From Leucogyrophana mollusca (taxonomy: Eukaryota; Basidiomycota; Agaricomycetes; Boletales): a DNA stretch of 64,000 bases. Below, piece after piece: positions 49,642 through 61,514 of this stretch. The notes beneath the pieces are model-generated. The model was given only the letters and a program-made list of their open reading frames with translations, did no database searches and was not told where the DNA came from. Position 1 is the stretch's first letter. The number at the start of each line of letters is the position of its first letter. A program made the translations under genes and the position numbers. The stretch covers positions 1 to 64,000 of the forward strand of contig MU266458.1 of the NCBI GenBank assembly GCA_021014945.1, written 5' to 3'.

Positions 49642-49920
49642 CGTCCACCAGTGACTCTACTTCGAAACGTACACCCCAGAATGATCTAACCTTTCAATGA
49701 AGATGATGTACAGATGATGCGCATGACTGTAGGACCCCGCCACTGCGTCCGAATCAGCGTTAATCCATCTTAATCCATCTTCCAATCTTTCGACGACAGG
49801 TCCGCCATTTATTTTCCTCACTCGGTCATGATAGTAATCAGATACGGGTCGCGTAAATCTCATGTGTACAATAGGTCCCTTCGCTGTGGTTCTGCGATTC
49901 AATCAGCTTCGGCATCGAAG
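49621..49920. repeat. Degenerate tandem repeat, unit 1
   Basis: This segment matches 50045-50187 plus 50517-50640 with scattered mismatches and small indels. Shared blocks include ACCCGTCCACCA, GCGTCCGAATCAGC, AATCCATCTTCCAATCTTT, GGTCATGATAGTAA, CAGATACGGGTCGCG, ATAGGTCCCTTCG and AATCAGCTTCGGCATC. Unit 1 is uninterrupted at CGACGACAGGTCCGCC (about 49791-49806), the site that carries an insertion in unit 2. Neither unit encodes a recognisable protein. Confidence 0.75.
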
Positions 49921-50044
49921 CACAACGCCGATTCTCGTGGACAGTTACGCCACACATCAAGCGTACGAGGAGAATTCGGGCTTACGCTTCCACCAGAAGG
50001 GACTCCGTCACTCGGTCGAAGAACATGGACACGAGCGGATATGG

Positions 50045-50640
50045 AGAATTGTGAAAGTTCACCCGTCCACCATGAACGTTAGTCACTCTGAAACCTACAC
50101 CTCGGCAACAATCTAACTTGCTATGTGACACCGCGTCCGAATCAGCCCTAATCTCTCTGAATCCATCTTCCAATCTTTTGACGACAGCAGCCTCGAACCA
50201 GCCTCTGCTGACAAAGTCGCATTAGTATCGCAGTGGGTATGAGACGAACAGATCCGTGAAGCGCCGATGCTCGCCGGTACTTGGTTGTCCCACGAGACGA
50301 GGGGGTTCGTGGCGGGATGGTAGGTGACATGCTTGCTTCGCCGATTGAGAGCCTTACTCGATATTGTTGTACCCGTGAGTGAGCATAAATTTTATCTCGA
50401 CAAGTATATGTTGAAATGTGCTTACGTTTTTTGGACACTGACCCTGATCATGGCTAGTTTTGCTCCCTTACCAATAACGGCCTTCAGTGCAGAGGCTGGT
50501 CCGCGACTATGACGCCAGGTCCGCCGCTTATGTTCCTCACCCGGTCATGATAGTAAATCAGATACGGGTCGCGCTATCTCGTGTGTATCATAGGTCCCTT
50601 CGTTGTGGTTCTGCTATTCGATCAGCTTCGGCATCAGAAA
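50045..50640. repeat. Degenerate tandem repeat, unit 2, interrupted by an insertion
   Basis: Second copy of the 49621-49920 segment. It starts at GAGAATTGTGAAAGTTCACC, runs to TTGACGACA, is broken by about 323 bp of foreign DNA (50187-50509), then resumes at CAGGTCCGCC and continues to ATCAGCTTCGGCATCAGAAA. Divergence between units points to an old duplication. Confidence 0.75.
50187..50509. mobile_element. Non-autonomous hAT-like MITE
   Basis: The left end CAGCCTCGAACCAGCCTCTGC (from 50188) and the inverse of the right end TAGTCGCGGACCAGCCTCTG (from 50509 inward) are imperfect terminal inverted repeats sharing ACCAGCCTCTGC exactly, and both begin with YAG as hAT ends often do. Flanking TGACGACA (50179-50186) and TGACGCCA (50510-50517) match at 7 of 8 bases, as an 8-bp target-site duplication would. 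The interior has no transposase-length frame. The sister repeat unit preserves the empty site. Confidence 0.65.
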
Positions 50641-51566
50641 TACATCGATTCTCGTACAGCGGTAGTCCCGCATATGTCAAGCCTCTCCGAGAAATCTTCA
50701 ATGTGACTTCGGCTCATTCTTCACTGGACTCTGGTGCCGGCGTCAGTTTTTCGCCACTGATCTTGGGTGGATGCTACTATGCAAGTGTAACACAGAATCT
50801 ACAACTAAGAGTCTTTTAACAGCTTGACGGGACAAATCCTCAACTTGATCACCAGCGGACAGGCTCCGCTGAGTTTAAAATCCCTCCGCGACGATGATCA
50901 TGGCTCCAAGTCCGTGCAACACCGCAACTTGGCCTCGGTGCATCTGGTGCCGTTACAGCATTCTGGCTGTCACTTTCTTTCTTCTGGGATAGCAGATGCT
51001 GACCATTGGCTTTCAAGACAGGTATTTTTACGCTCAGGAGCTTCTTGATTCCGCCTAGCGCAGTCCGCTGATGTTTCCGAACATACTTCCTTTCCACTCA
51101 CGTCAATCAACTGAGTGTCGTTTTTGAGAGTCCGTCGAAGAATCATATTCAAGATCAGGTATCACGGTCATTCACTTGGTGTGGATATTTCACTCTTTCC
51201 AGAAAATCCAACCTTGCGTCCTTTGTTTCAAATGTGGGGGGCGGCGGAATACCTGCGAGTGACGGTAGCATGAGCCCCTGATGAGAAAGGTTTCTTCATT
51301 GTCGTGCCTTCTCACCATTGCATCTCGACTAAGCTTGTCGGTTCCGCGGGAAATGACGAAAGCGGATGTGACATCCTGCATATCCTCTGTCGCTCCAGAA
51401 CCACAGAAGAACATCCTTCGAAACTATCTAACACATTTCAGACATTTTTTCTTTCCCTTTGAAACATTTTCTTTTGTTATACCAAAAGAAAGCAATGCTT
51501 CTAGTATGTGCAGGACGATGTTAAATACTGGGTGAAGGAGGGACAGACAGTTCCCTCAAGGACAAC
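50641..51566. other. Gene-free flank upstream of the secreted protein gene
   Basis: About 0.9 kb with only short frames lacking family resemblance. The last 200 bp, with TTTTCTTTCCCTTTG-type pyrimidine runs around 51445-51475, are the likely promoter of the gene starting at 51567. No other feature is supported. Confidence 0.4.
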
Positions 51567-54242
51567 ATGCATCTCAGTGCGCACCTTGTTCAACTTGCTT
51601 CCCTCTCGACGATTTTCCTCCTGTCGCAGCTTGTCGCCGCACAGAACGGGACAGTCACCTGCGAAGGTAAGTGTTCATTTATAATTTCGCCTACGCTGTT
51701 CAGAAATAACACGCCTTTGCAGAAGGGAGCTCGTCCGTGTCCATTCCATATGACCACCTGTTCAATGCGAGCTCTGTCCCAGAGGGCGCCGTTTCTTGCA
51801 ACGTGACGCTCGATGCCACCAGCGCGACCGAAACAGATGCCAACGGAACGGTTGTTGGTACAGCTACTTACAACGGTACTTCAGACGGCACCCCGAACAC
51901 AGCCCCGTTTGGTCTGTTAGTCATCGATAGCCCCAACAACGCCTCCGTCTCTTCAATGGCGTACCGCTCTGACTGGCGATTGCTCGGATGCCACCCCACC
52001 AGTGAAGAACCGCAACAGGTGAGCCGTTTCTACGACAAGTCGGTGCTTGCAGGCTTAACGCAATGTTGTGGAGGTTCTGGCGTACTGCTCCAAGTCGATG
52101 GATGATCCGACCTCTGGCTGTTCCCACGTGTTCATCGGACAGCCCGAGCATACGATTGTCCAGATGCCCGCTGGCTGCGGACCCGGTCCATATGCGCATG
52201 TGACTGGCTTAAGCGAGCACCCACACTCCGCTATCCGCAGGGCGTACATCGAGGGTAAGCCGGCTTCGGAGAGTGTATATCAACTGAGCTTCGATTACGA
52301 TTTCACTTCACTTGTGAGTCTTTTGGTCACTTCTGTTCGCAGACCCCCATCTGAACAGTATCAACGTCAGCCTGAGGAGAACGCACCCATCTATATGCGG
52401 GTAAGCAGCCGTCAGTCCGTTAGACCCGTCCTTTTCACGAACAAGAGTTGTTAGGCGGATGTATCCAACATTCCGGGATACTGGTGAGCACCCTCTATGT
52501 CCTCATAGCTTGGCCGAACTACAGTTATGAATTCAGGGATAATGTTGTTGAAGCTACACCTGGTGCGAGTAAACATGCGGTCGATGGAAGCGATGTTCAG
52601 CCTCCAGAGGAGAAGGTTATCGACACTGTTATCTCTTTCGTATCATGGATCGCGGCCATAGTCAAGGGTGCTCCGATTAAAGGGGGAGACTCGTGGGCAG
52701 ACGTGTTTAAACTGGGAGGCTCGGTATCTTGGGGACAATCCGCAGGGTCCGAGTCTCTTGGCGGCAGTTACAACATCGCGCTCTCTGCTAGTGGCGGTAG
52801 GTTCTTGTCCAATCATCCTGCGTACATAAATCAGGAACAAAACTTTTTTTTCTTCAGAGGTCTTCACCAGGTACGCTTATTACATATCTGCGACAATCAA
52901 TCCGAAAAATGTCAGCGCTGCCTATGTCTACTTTGGTCGGTAGGGTTCATCTACCTCTACCTTTGTCAGGAGCTTCATACTTCCTACAGGGGGTGCTGTC
53001 GACGCCAAAGCGGAAGTTTTGATTGAGGGCGAAGTACATGCATCATATGAATCCGAGAGGAAGCAATTTGGAAAGCCCATTGGATTACCAGGTGCATATA
53101 CTAGTCTTGAATCCAAGGCTCTGACTTGATGAGCTCGTCCTAGGTCTGTCGTATCCTGGGCTTCTCAGGTAAGTCAAAACCCGTGATCGCCTGACTCCAG
53201 ATCGGCTAACGCCGAAAACAGGGTTGGGCCTTCATTGAGCCTCGAAGGCTACGCGGCGGGGAGCCTGCAACTGAATGGGTGCGATATTCGTCCCGTGGGT
53301 GGTGTGCACCGGCTGAGTGAATTCATTCCCCTCCAGATCAGTCAACGTGACTGTTGGATATTCCCTTCCATATGTAGGTGCAGTTTATTCATAAATCTTA
53401 ACCGTTTTTATTCATGTTCATCAGACAGAGGCTTACCTCGGTAAAACTGGGCAAGATCGCACACCTGCCCCTTACAATAGCCTTTCCAACCCCAGTAGCG
53501 GTCTCAACTCTGACATTGACTGGAATTTCACGTTAAGTGGAGATATGTCCTTGCACCTGGTTCCCCGACTCCAATTGGGCATCAATGTCTTGGAAGGTGT
53601 TCTGCTCGATGCCCAGGTAACATCGCCCCAATCTACGAAGTAGGTCTTCCGCTAATAGTGTATGTTATCCAGGGATATGTCAGTGCAGGTATATAAAACA
53701 TTATCCCCTCCTTTTGTGTTGGCGTTAATCTGACTTCTTCTGCGCTAGACGTCGCTGCTGGACTCGAAGCAGAAGCGTCAGCTGGTGCCGGCAACTCTGG
53801 CACAATCTGCATCAAACCATATGTCGACGTCGAGTTGTAAGTACATGGCCTCTATCAACTTGCCCTTACTAATGCAGATACGACGCAGTGAGGCAGGGCT
53901 CACTGGAAAGTAAGTATTTCCCCCCGTTCGAAGGTGTTTCACACGGCCAACTCAACTTGGGGTAGGCTTCTGTACTGGGACATTGGAAACCAGACCTGGC
54001 CGCTCTGGAACCCTGACAAACTCTACATTCCAACAGATGGAATTGTAAGTCGACATCTTATAATGCAACCACGGTCGGTGTCCTCACAGCGCCATGCCAG
54101 TGTCCCGTCAAGCCCTCCAGAAGGTCCACCATTGACGGCCAGACGTCGAGCTGGTCGTTGGGGGCCTTCGAGGAAGAGTCCAACGAGTCGCGGGTCAACG
54201 TTGCTTCATCTAGGATCATGCGTCCCGGGCTCGGCTTATAAT
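51567..54242 (+). CDS. Large secreted protein of unknown function
   Basis: ATG at 51567 gives MHLSAHLVQLASLSTIFLLS followed by QLVAAQNG, a clear signal peptide with a likely cleavage after VAA. Exon 2 adds GSSSVSIPYDHLFNASSVP and is rich in N-glycosylation sequons (NAS, NGT, NVT). Later exons carry Cys-containing LAYCSKSMDDPTSGCSH and MPAGCGPGPYAHVTG, then YQRQPEENAPIYMRADVSN leading to IPGYW and DNVVEATPGA, a WGQSAGSESLGGSYNIALSA region, and a C-terminal beta-rich half (DIDWNFTLSGDMSLHLVPRL, AAGLEAEASAGAGNSGTICI). The final intron leads to CPVKPSRRSTIDGQTSSW and a stop at 54242. The general layout resembles uncharacterised fungal secreted or wall proteins (possibly the DUF7223 type), but I cannot assign a function. 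Confidence 0.72.
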
Positions 54243-54784
54243 CACTCGAAAGGCGCCGATGCGCGGGACGAGCGATGATTGAATTGATCTTGAAAGCAAT
54301 CTTGCTGTAATCTTAGTTTTATTTGACTGTCCTTTTTGACGTCCTCCGCTTCAACTTCTCCTTTCCCGATTCCGGTTTTCTGTGCAGTGGTTCAATGTTG
54401 GTTTTTATCTTGATCGGATACTATGGGAGCTGTGGGATATGTAATCTTGTTTTCGTCGAATCCAATTGATATCCTTCTGGCTAAGCGTCAGGCAGATGTT
54501 CTGGGAGCGTGACAATCTGGCCTTGGTCTCCTTCCGTAAATTTTAGACCGCTTTCTTTACGACTTGATCCAATATGCAGGGAAGAGCCTAATCAGTCCTC
54601 CTGAGTAGTTCCTAGGGGCCGGTTGACCAGGTTAAGAATACAAGTATATATGTATAGCAGTCGATATATGTCTTATCAGCTGTTAGTTTGTCCGATTGGA
54701 AAGATGGTTTCATTGCACGAGACGGTAGCATACGGAGGGCGAAGTCTAAGCGTCGATGATTGTAAAGATGTAACTGGAGGGCGG
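54243..54784. other. Convergent 3' intergenic region
   Basis: 542 bp between the ends of the secreted protein gene (+) and the mitochondrial carrier gene (-). T-rich DNA at 54300-54560 suits 3' untranslated sequence. Nothing else is seen. Confidence 0.5.
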
Positions 54785-57700
54785 TCATGCCGACTTGGGC
54801 GACGGCGATGAACTTGCCGCCGGACGTCGCCCAAAGTCTCCGTGAACATCCAGCAGAATCTTTAGGGCATTCCGCGCTCGAATTCTCGACATGTCGTCTT
54901 GCCTTGATGTTGTGAGCGCCGTCTTTACTTCGTGTGGTTTCTCTTGCCACGGGTACTGTATTCCTCGTTAGCCCAGGTGTCAAAATTAACAAAAAAGCAA
55001 GGATTGCACTCACGGGCAAGAACTACGGAAACGAACCGAAAGGCACGGTTACCAATATGCATGAATTGGTGAAATGAGATGACGTACTTTGTGCAAATAT
55101 TCGTATGCGAGGAGCGTGAAGCCGAATTGTGGACTACTTCTCAAGACACGAGCTGGTCCACCTTTGAACAACGCTTTGAAACCCTCTTCGCGATCTGTAA
55201 AAAGTGTCAGATGAAGTGTGTATGGTCAGTAGCAGGAAGACCTACAGATCTTAAAGAATGCGTCTGTTAAACCCCTGTAGTGCGTCTGACCTTTCCGCGC
55301 CTCCACTTGCAATCGGGTCTTCACCACATCTACACAGGCTATTAGTTAGCAGTGACCGAAGGGAACAAAGTACGTACCGGCCGGTGTTGTGAGATATGCT
55401 GCTGGCATCCCGCTATGACGAATGATTTGAGGAATGATGAGGCGATAGGGCAACGGCACTCACGCAATAGCTGCAGAACCTAGCGTCTCTAAGAATGACA
55501 ACTGTTTGCCGTTATAGCCCTCGTGGAACACATCCTTCTTGAGATGAGAATATGCGGGGAAATAGATAGCCGAGAATGGAATGTCACGAAGCAGGCAGGC
55601 ACTTGCTCCTCTGTACAAGCCAACAATGCCAAGTTGGCGAACAATATGGACGGCGCCCTTGGGTGCAGCACCCTCGAGTTTTGCTGCCTCTCCTTGGATC
55701 TGGAGACGGATTTTTCTGCGGATTCAACGGATCAGATTATCTATCGGATGCGCCAGTAATGGATCGTACACAATCTCGAGAGGATTTGTAAAAATCTACA
55801 ACATTTTAGAAGTTGTATCGCATCATGGAAATCCAAGACATACCACTTGACAGCCCCCGGCGGTAGCGCCAGCAATCAATTCCCATCCCAATTTAATGCG
55901 GCCCGTTTCCGGATCCATTGCACGACCACGAACCAGATCATTGACAGTCAGTTTGATGGCTTTCTCGGGCGCAACACCCTAAACCATCGAGTAAGAAAGC
56001 TGCTTAAGATAGAGAAAGTCTGCTCACAATTAGTTGAGGACCCAGGCCACGATAAAAACCCAAGAAGCCTTCGTTGCGAAAGATTTTCTGGGCACAGTCG
56101 ATACTGTTCTTGTATAGCATCTGACCAACGACCGTACTGCGCTGATTTTGCATCCTGTAAGTGCCGTCAATATTTTCTTCATAGCAAGCACGGAGACCAC
56201 CAACCGAGTCTAATCCCCGAAGAACATGGATTATCACGACGAGCTCTGAGCTTACGACAATTCCGAGCTTACCTTGACTATTGAAAATGGGATTAATTGG
56301 TTTTTAGCCATGAAAGATCGATCTTCACTTACCCATATCTATCGGATAGACTATGGTAGCTCCCAGCGCACCTGCAAAGCCTAGAATGGTGTAAGCCATG
56401 TCTTTGTGGGTATGATGGGAGCGAGCGCACCTCCTTGAACAAAGTTATACGCTGAATGCAAAAATCCTTCGAGGAATGAAGTAGTCGAGCTAGTAGGCTT
56501 TGATTCAATATCCTCGTGGGGAGCTCTCCAGCGCGGATCCAGCAGTTGCGCGAAGTCAACCAGTGCAAGGCGTTTCTCACCACTGCCCCGCCCGGCAAAG
56601 TGGAATATGATTGAGGCTTCCATTGGGGTAAAAAGAGAATAACGAGAGTTGGCAGCGGAGTGATTAAGGAAATCCGATTGGTCAATGCGTCCGTCTTTCG
56701 TTTTTGCGGTGGCTTCGCGTATTATGCTGCAAGAATATTAGATGTATCGAAACGCTGTCGCCATACAACGAACCGTTCCACCATATCCATTTCTATAACA
56801 AATCTAAGTTATATTTCGCCTTATGTGACTGGGCTTACTCACCTCGGACTACGTTATGGAAAGCAACCACTTCAGAGTAAGATATCCGGCCACCAGGGGT
56901 TAGCGTGCATAATGTAGGCAAGCGATCTACAACTGCGTCTGACAGTTTATGCCCAGCAATTTCCTACAGAAAAGTTAACTCTACCCAATAGATGGTGCCG
57001 TTCAAGGGGCATACCAAAATGATTTGTTTGAACTGTTCGGGTCGAATAAAACCATCTCGATCCGTGTCTAGATATTTGAAAGCTTGGCGAAGGCGCTCCC
57101 CTTGAAGACCCTTCATCAACTGAGTAAACTCATTGTCTATATCCACGGAGTCAGTATGGTTCCAGAAAATACATATTAAACCGAGACTAACATCCAAGAA
57201 CGTGGGTGCCGTTTTTCTGTCCCAAATATAGCTTGACCCAATCGCTGCAACAACCGTGTCAGTCGTTAAAATACGGGACCAAACGCAGTGACATACCAGT
57301 CAAAGTCAAAAGGAATGGCAGAAGGTCCGACATTGGCCATAAATACATTCTTGAACTCGTCGTAAGTTATTGTCCCCGAGCTGTCTCTGAGGTGATGGGA
57401 GAGCAATGTGAATGAACCCTCTATATCAGGACACCAACACTCACACGTCGAAGTATTGGAAGGCCATCCAGTAATCGGCATCAGGGCGCTTTAGAAGAGT
57501 CTGGAAGACAGTGAAATCGTCCCACGAAAGTAGACCGCGCTTCGAAGTGTCGGCCACGCGGAATAAGATGGTAAACTGAGCACGGCCTATTTTTGTCAGG
57601 TCGCCTTTGGGCGCGATAGCATTGACAAAGTTTTCTGGGTCAAGAAACCTACGAGCGCATAAGATTAGCCACCCATGCAATGCTCTGCGAGTAAAAACAC

Positions 57701-57885
57701 CCTCACTTTTCGCCGTCGATCGCAACTTTGGCATTCGCTTCAAAGACTCTCCTCCACCGTTTGAGTTCGTTCTCTGGGGCGGCCACCGCATTCCGGACAC
57801 TTTTCAGGGCAGAACTGGCCAAGGAAGACGAGCCACCGTCTGCCTCGCAGTGAATGGTGGACAAAACATGGGATATCGGCGACAT
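54785..57885 (-). CDS. AGC1: EF-hand mitochondrial aspartate/glutamate carrier
   Basis: Inner-membrane antiporter of the SLC25A12/13 type, part of the malate-aspartate shuttle. ATG at 57885 gives [20 protein letters not shown]. The N-terminal regulatory half has EF-hand repeats: [56 protein letters not shown] and [20 protein letters not shown], the last a canonical calcium loop. The linker reaches [14 protein letters not shown]. The six-helix carrier half shows signature pieces: YPIDM then [50 protein letters not shown], a second repeat ending [10 protein letters not shown] and a third with [15 protein letters not shown] and [20 protein letters not shown]. The tail ends [11 protein letters not shown]. 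About a dozen short introns are required. Confidence 0.92.
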
Positions 57886-58207
57886 GACTCTAGCGTCAAG
57901 TTTCTAGGGTGCGGATTAGCGTCTAGGTGTATGGGTATCTCTAGGGAGAGAAAGAAACAGGAAAGACCGCGCGGGAGTGCTTTAAGCAGGGACCGCCAGG
58001 GAAATCTGCAGCAGCAGTGGGCAAGGTTGGACAGAAGGTACTAAATTTTGCAACAGCGCCGACGAGGTGCGGGGATAAACCCGGAGAGTGGTGCGCTTAG
58101 CTAAGCAAAACGTTTGGCATCTCCGGCCACTAGCGAAACCTATGCCATATTACTGCCTCAGGGCGTCAATCAAGGAGCTGAGTGCAGTGCGGTTGGTGCA
58201 TTCAAAT
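57886..58207. other. Spacer between the carrier and TRM5 genes
   Basis: 322 bp containing the carrier promoter and the TRM5 3' flank. No gene or clear motif is visible; a plus-strand frame that crosses it is a shadow of the carrier gene. Confidence 0.45.
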
Positions 58208-60063
58208 TCACTGTGCGAAAGCCACTTCGCGAGGTAGCCTGAAACTGATACAATACATGTCTTTGTTAGGTGCCACTGATCGCACCAAATGCAGAGTGTA
58301 GTCGTCACTCAGCCCATGCCCAAGCTTCTCTTCGACTCTCTGCGACCAATCAGCCAATCGGAAGGTCACGCGAGTGCAAGTGTACGTACCTCCCGTATTT
58401 CAGCCTCCGCCTTATCCGGCTCGAGTTCGCGTGTAAAGCAGTGGCAATGGATCATGGGCAAGGTGGCATAAATCCCGCTCAAATCCCCTGCACTCTGAAC
58501 GGAAGGCGACAATATGCCGCGGAAAGCGTCCAGGAATTCTATGGCGGAGTCTGGAAGGTTCATCACGAAGTGCGTTATATTTCTGCGGGGCTGTAGTCCC
58601 GACTTCGTGGTGATATCGAGATCTCCCGAAGCCTGTCCTTGTTGGATTTTGCGACGCTCCTCCTTCTCTTTCGCCCTACTTGCCCTTGGCCCGGTGTATG
58701 CTGGGAAAGGGTGATCCAAGGCCCGACCAACCACAGTACGGATGAAATCACGACCATCCTCGCAACTTGTTCGGACCAGATCGGTCACCTTCATGTGCAA
58801 TTCAGAGAGGCAAATGAGACGACTAAGTTACTACACACTTTGTTGTCAACTGTGTTCTTCGCCAAGTATTTCGCGCTGTTCGGATTCAAATCGTTCGCAA
58901 AAACAGCGCACCCCTTCCTTGCTGCAGGAATAGCAAAAGGGCCTACACCTGCAAATACATCGGCGATGACATCCTCCGGTTGGAAGAGCTGAACAAGCCG
59001 TTGGTGCTCAGTATGTAGGCGCGAGTTCCAGTACACTTGGGTAAAATCGAAAGTGAATCTGCAATCAGATTCGTGCTGACGAAACGCATCTCATGAAGCT
59101 AGCCGTGCAATACAAACAGACGACCTACGTGTTCAACGATGTAATTGGGTTCGCCTGCAAGCAACTCCATCTTGAAGAAACGGAATTTTGTGTCAATGCT
59201 ATCCAGTTTGTTAACCACAGTTTTGATGGCTTTGTTTTTCTGCACTGGGTTAGTTACGAGTGTTCTGTAAGGTAGGTATGGACGCTCACATCCAATACTA
59301 CTTGTCCTATTATCTGTTTATATGGTAGATATTCCTTGTTCAAGTTCATGTGCGCTGCAATTCATCAACTATGACAAGGTTGACAGTTAGCTTACACGCG
59401 AGGGGCTCACCAAGATGACCTGTAACGGCAAAACCGGAAGGCGACCCCTCGCAAAGTTCTTCGGGAAGAATAGAGTGTAATATTTCATCTACATGACGTG
59501 TCAGGGCAGGAGACCAATGGCAGATTTGCGTCTAGCTGTACCTGCTGTCCAGTAATCGTAATCCAAGTCAAGGGTGTAAGTTGTAAACGAAGCTGACTCC
59601 TTTTCTAGATATTCGCGAGCCTCCGGAGGGAGGTCAGCTGGCTTGCGTTGACAACTCATCAGTATACCTCGAAACCCACCCACGTTATACCCTCACCTTC
59701 CTCAGAGACTCTCAAAAGCACTAATCTTCCCATGCGTGGATCGGCTGGGTCGGGGACTACGCTCCGAATTTTTGGGAGGTCCACGATAGATCTGTTAAAG
59801 GAGCTCGCATCGTTCGAGGTATGTGATACCTGACTCGCCTACTTCTTTATAGCCTCGGCCTTCAGAACAGAGCCGGTCTTTGAAGCAGGAATACGAGCAG
59901 CAAGCACTGGGATGGATTTTCGAAAGACATCCCTGTCGAGATCCACCATGGCTCGGTGCACTGGAGGCGAGGCATCAAGAGTGAAATATCGAGCCATTGC
60001 TTTGAGAGTGGAAGAAACTGTGTTTCTCCCTGCAGATCGCAATCCAAGACGGGGCATGAACAT
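58208..60063 (-). CDS. TRM5: tRNA (guanine37-N1)-methyltransferase
   Basis: Adds m1G37 to tRNAs in the nucleus/cytosol and, in fungi, mitochondria. It starts [20 protein letters not shown], a possible mitochondrial leader, with a second ATG two codons later (MPRLGL). Domain evidence: [18 protein letters not shown] (the D1 domain), [19 protein letters not shown], then [20 protein letters not shown], the SAM-binding strand [32 protein letters not shown], and the catalytic [18 protein letters not shown] last exon [20 protein letters not shown], then [19 protein letters not shown], ends VAFAQ and TGA at 58208. Several 50-bp introns are needed. Confidence 0.93.
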
Positions 60064-60240
60064 TTTGTTCCTATTAGGCGCCCAAGCTCGGGCGTTTACA
60101 TTAGAATCTTATTTATGTAAATAAATAATTCTTGAGGGTTGGGCTCGGGTCGGACATTCTTTGGTGCGTACCAATTGTGCACCGCCAAAGTTGAAAGTTC
60201 CCATCTCAAATCTCTCAAGTTGACGCCCAACTAACTCATC
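60064..60240. promoter_or_regulatory. Divergent promoter of TRM5 and the TatD-family gene
   Basis: 177 bp between two start codons. It has an AT-rich inverted repeat TTATTTA/TAAATAA at about 60111-60127 just upstream of the TRM5 side. GTGAC motifs typical of the other divergent promoters are absent here. Confidence 0.4.
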
Positions 60241-61463
60241 ATGTCAGGTCAGGGCATCCCGGATGCAAGGTCGCAATCACTCTCAGGACTGCCGGAACTC
60301 GGATCCCCTGCAGTGCTCCGTCATGTTGTCGATGTCCACTGCCACCCAACCGATTCGGAGATATCGCAATTGTCTATGGACAGGTTGCCGATCACTATCT
60401 GTGCAATGGCTACGAGACAAGCGGACCAGGGCCTAGTGAGGGACCTGGCCGCTGCACATCCCGACAAGGTGATCCCTTGCTTCGGTACGCATGACCGCAT
60501 CTATCATCTGAAGCCGCCGAATTGGACGCTTTGAGAACTAGGATATCACCCATGGTTTACACATTGGATATCTCTCGCTTATGTGTCCTCTAAGCGCCAG
60601 CATTACGAGGAATTATTCCCGAACTGGAGGGAAAATGTCGATGCATTTGAGAGGCTTCTCCCTCTCCTTCCTTCTCCCATTCCCCTAGAAGATATCATCC
60701 TTGATTTGCGCCAGAATCTCGAAGCCTTTCCCAAGGCGATGTTAGGAGAGGTCGGCCTTGATCGTGTCTCCCGCGTACCATTCGACTACTTCTCGTCTCC
60801 TCGAGAACTCACCCCGTTCTACGTTCCATTCGAACACCAGCTTGCCGTCCTCGAGGCACAGATAGAACTCGCGATAGAGCTTGGACGAAACATTAGTGTG
60901 CACAGCGTCAAAGCCCAAAAAGCTACGGTCGATCTTTTGGGTCGGTTGCACCTGAAACATGGTGATCGATGGAGGCGTCTCAGTCTCGATTTGCATAGCT
61001 GCGCGTTTAGCCCGCAGATGTGGATGGATGTCGAGGTGAGTTGCAGGTTGGGAGTCCTAGGGCTCCCCACTCCCCCTCTGATCTTTTGGTCGTCCTTTAG
61101 AGGCGACATCCGAATGCGTTTTTATCCCTTTCGACCGCAATTAACAGCCGCTCGGAAAACCACCGGGCCCTCATCGCGGCTTGTTCACCCCATCGCATTT
61201 TGATCGAATCCGACTTTCATTGTGTTGATGAATGCACCGAGCGAACCTGGGCTATGTTACTGACGGTTGCCGAAATCAAAGGGTGGGAAGTGGAAACAAC
61301 ATGGCGAGACGACCTCGAAGAACATCAATGGGGTGCTGTACGACGCCTAGAGCATAACTGGAGGGTATTTGAGAAAGGAAACCATATCATTCCTGGGACT
61401 CAAAAGAAGGGGCGGCGAAGGGCCCAACAAACTGAGATGTCCGTAAATCCGTTAGTGAAATAA
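60241..61463 (+). CDS. TatD-family metal-dependent hydrolase (Scn1-like)
   Basis: Amidohydrolase-fold protein of the TatD family; members are 3'-5' DNases, and fission yeast Scn1 is a close fungal relative in layout. Exons 60241-60484, 60542-61035 and 61101-61463 join to 366 residues. Metal-site motifs are VVDVHCHPTD at the start, YHPWFTH assembled across intron 1, AMLGEVGLDR with the bridging Glu, NISVHSVKAQ with a His, LSLDLHSCAFSP and LIESDFHC with the terminal Asp. The C-terminal basic tail KKGRRRAQQ might be a nuclear signal. Introns are 57 and 65 bp. Confidence 0.9.
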
Positions 61464-61514
61464 TTAGAGTACCTGTGTACATAGTAAGGTATACGACCCT
61501 CGCGAAGAAACAGG

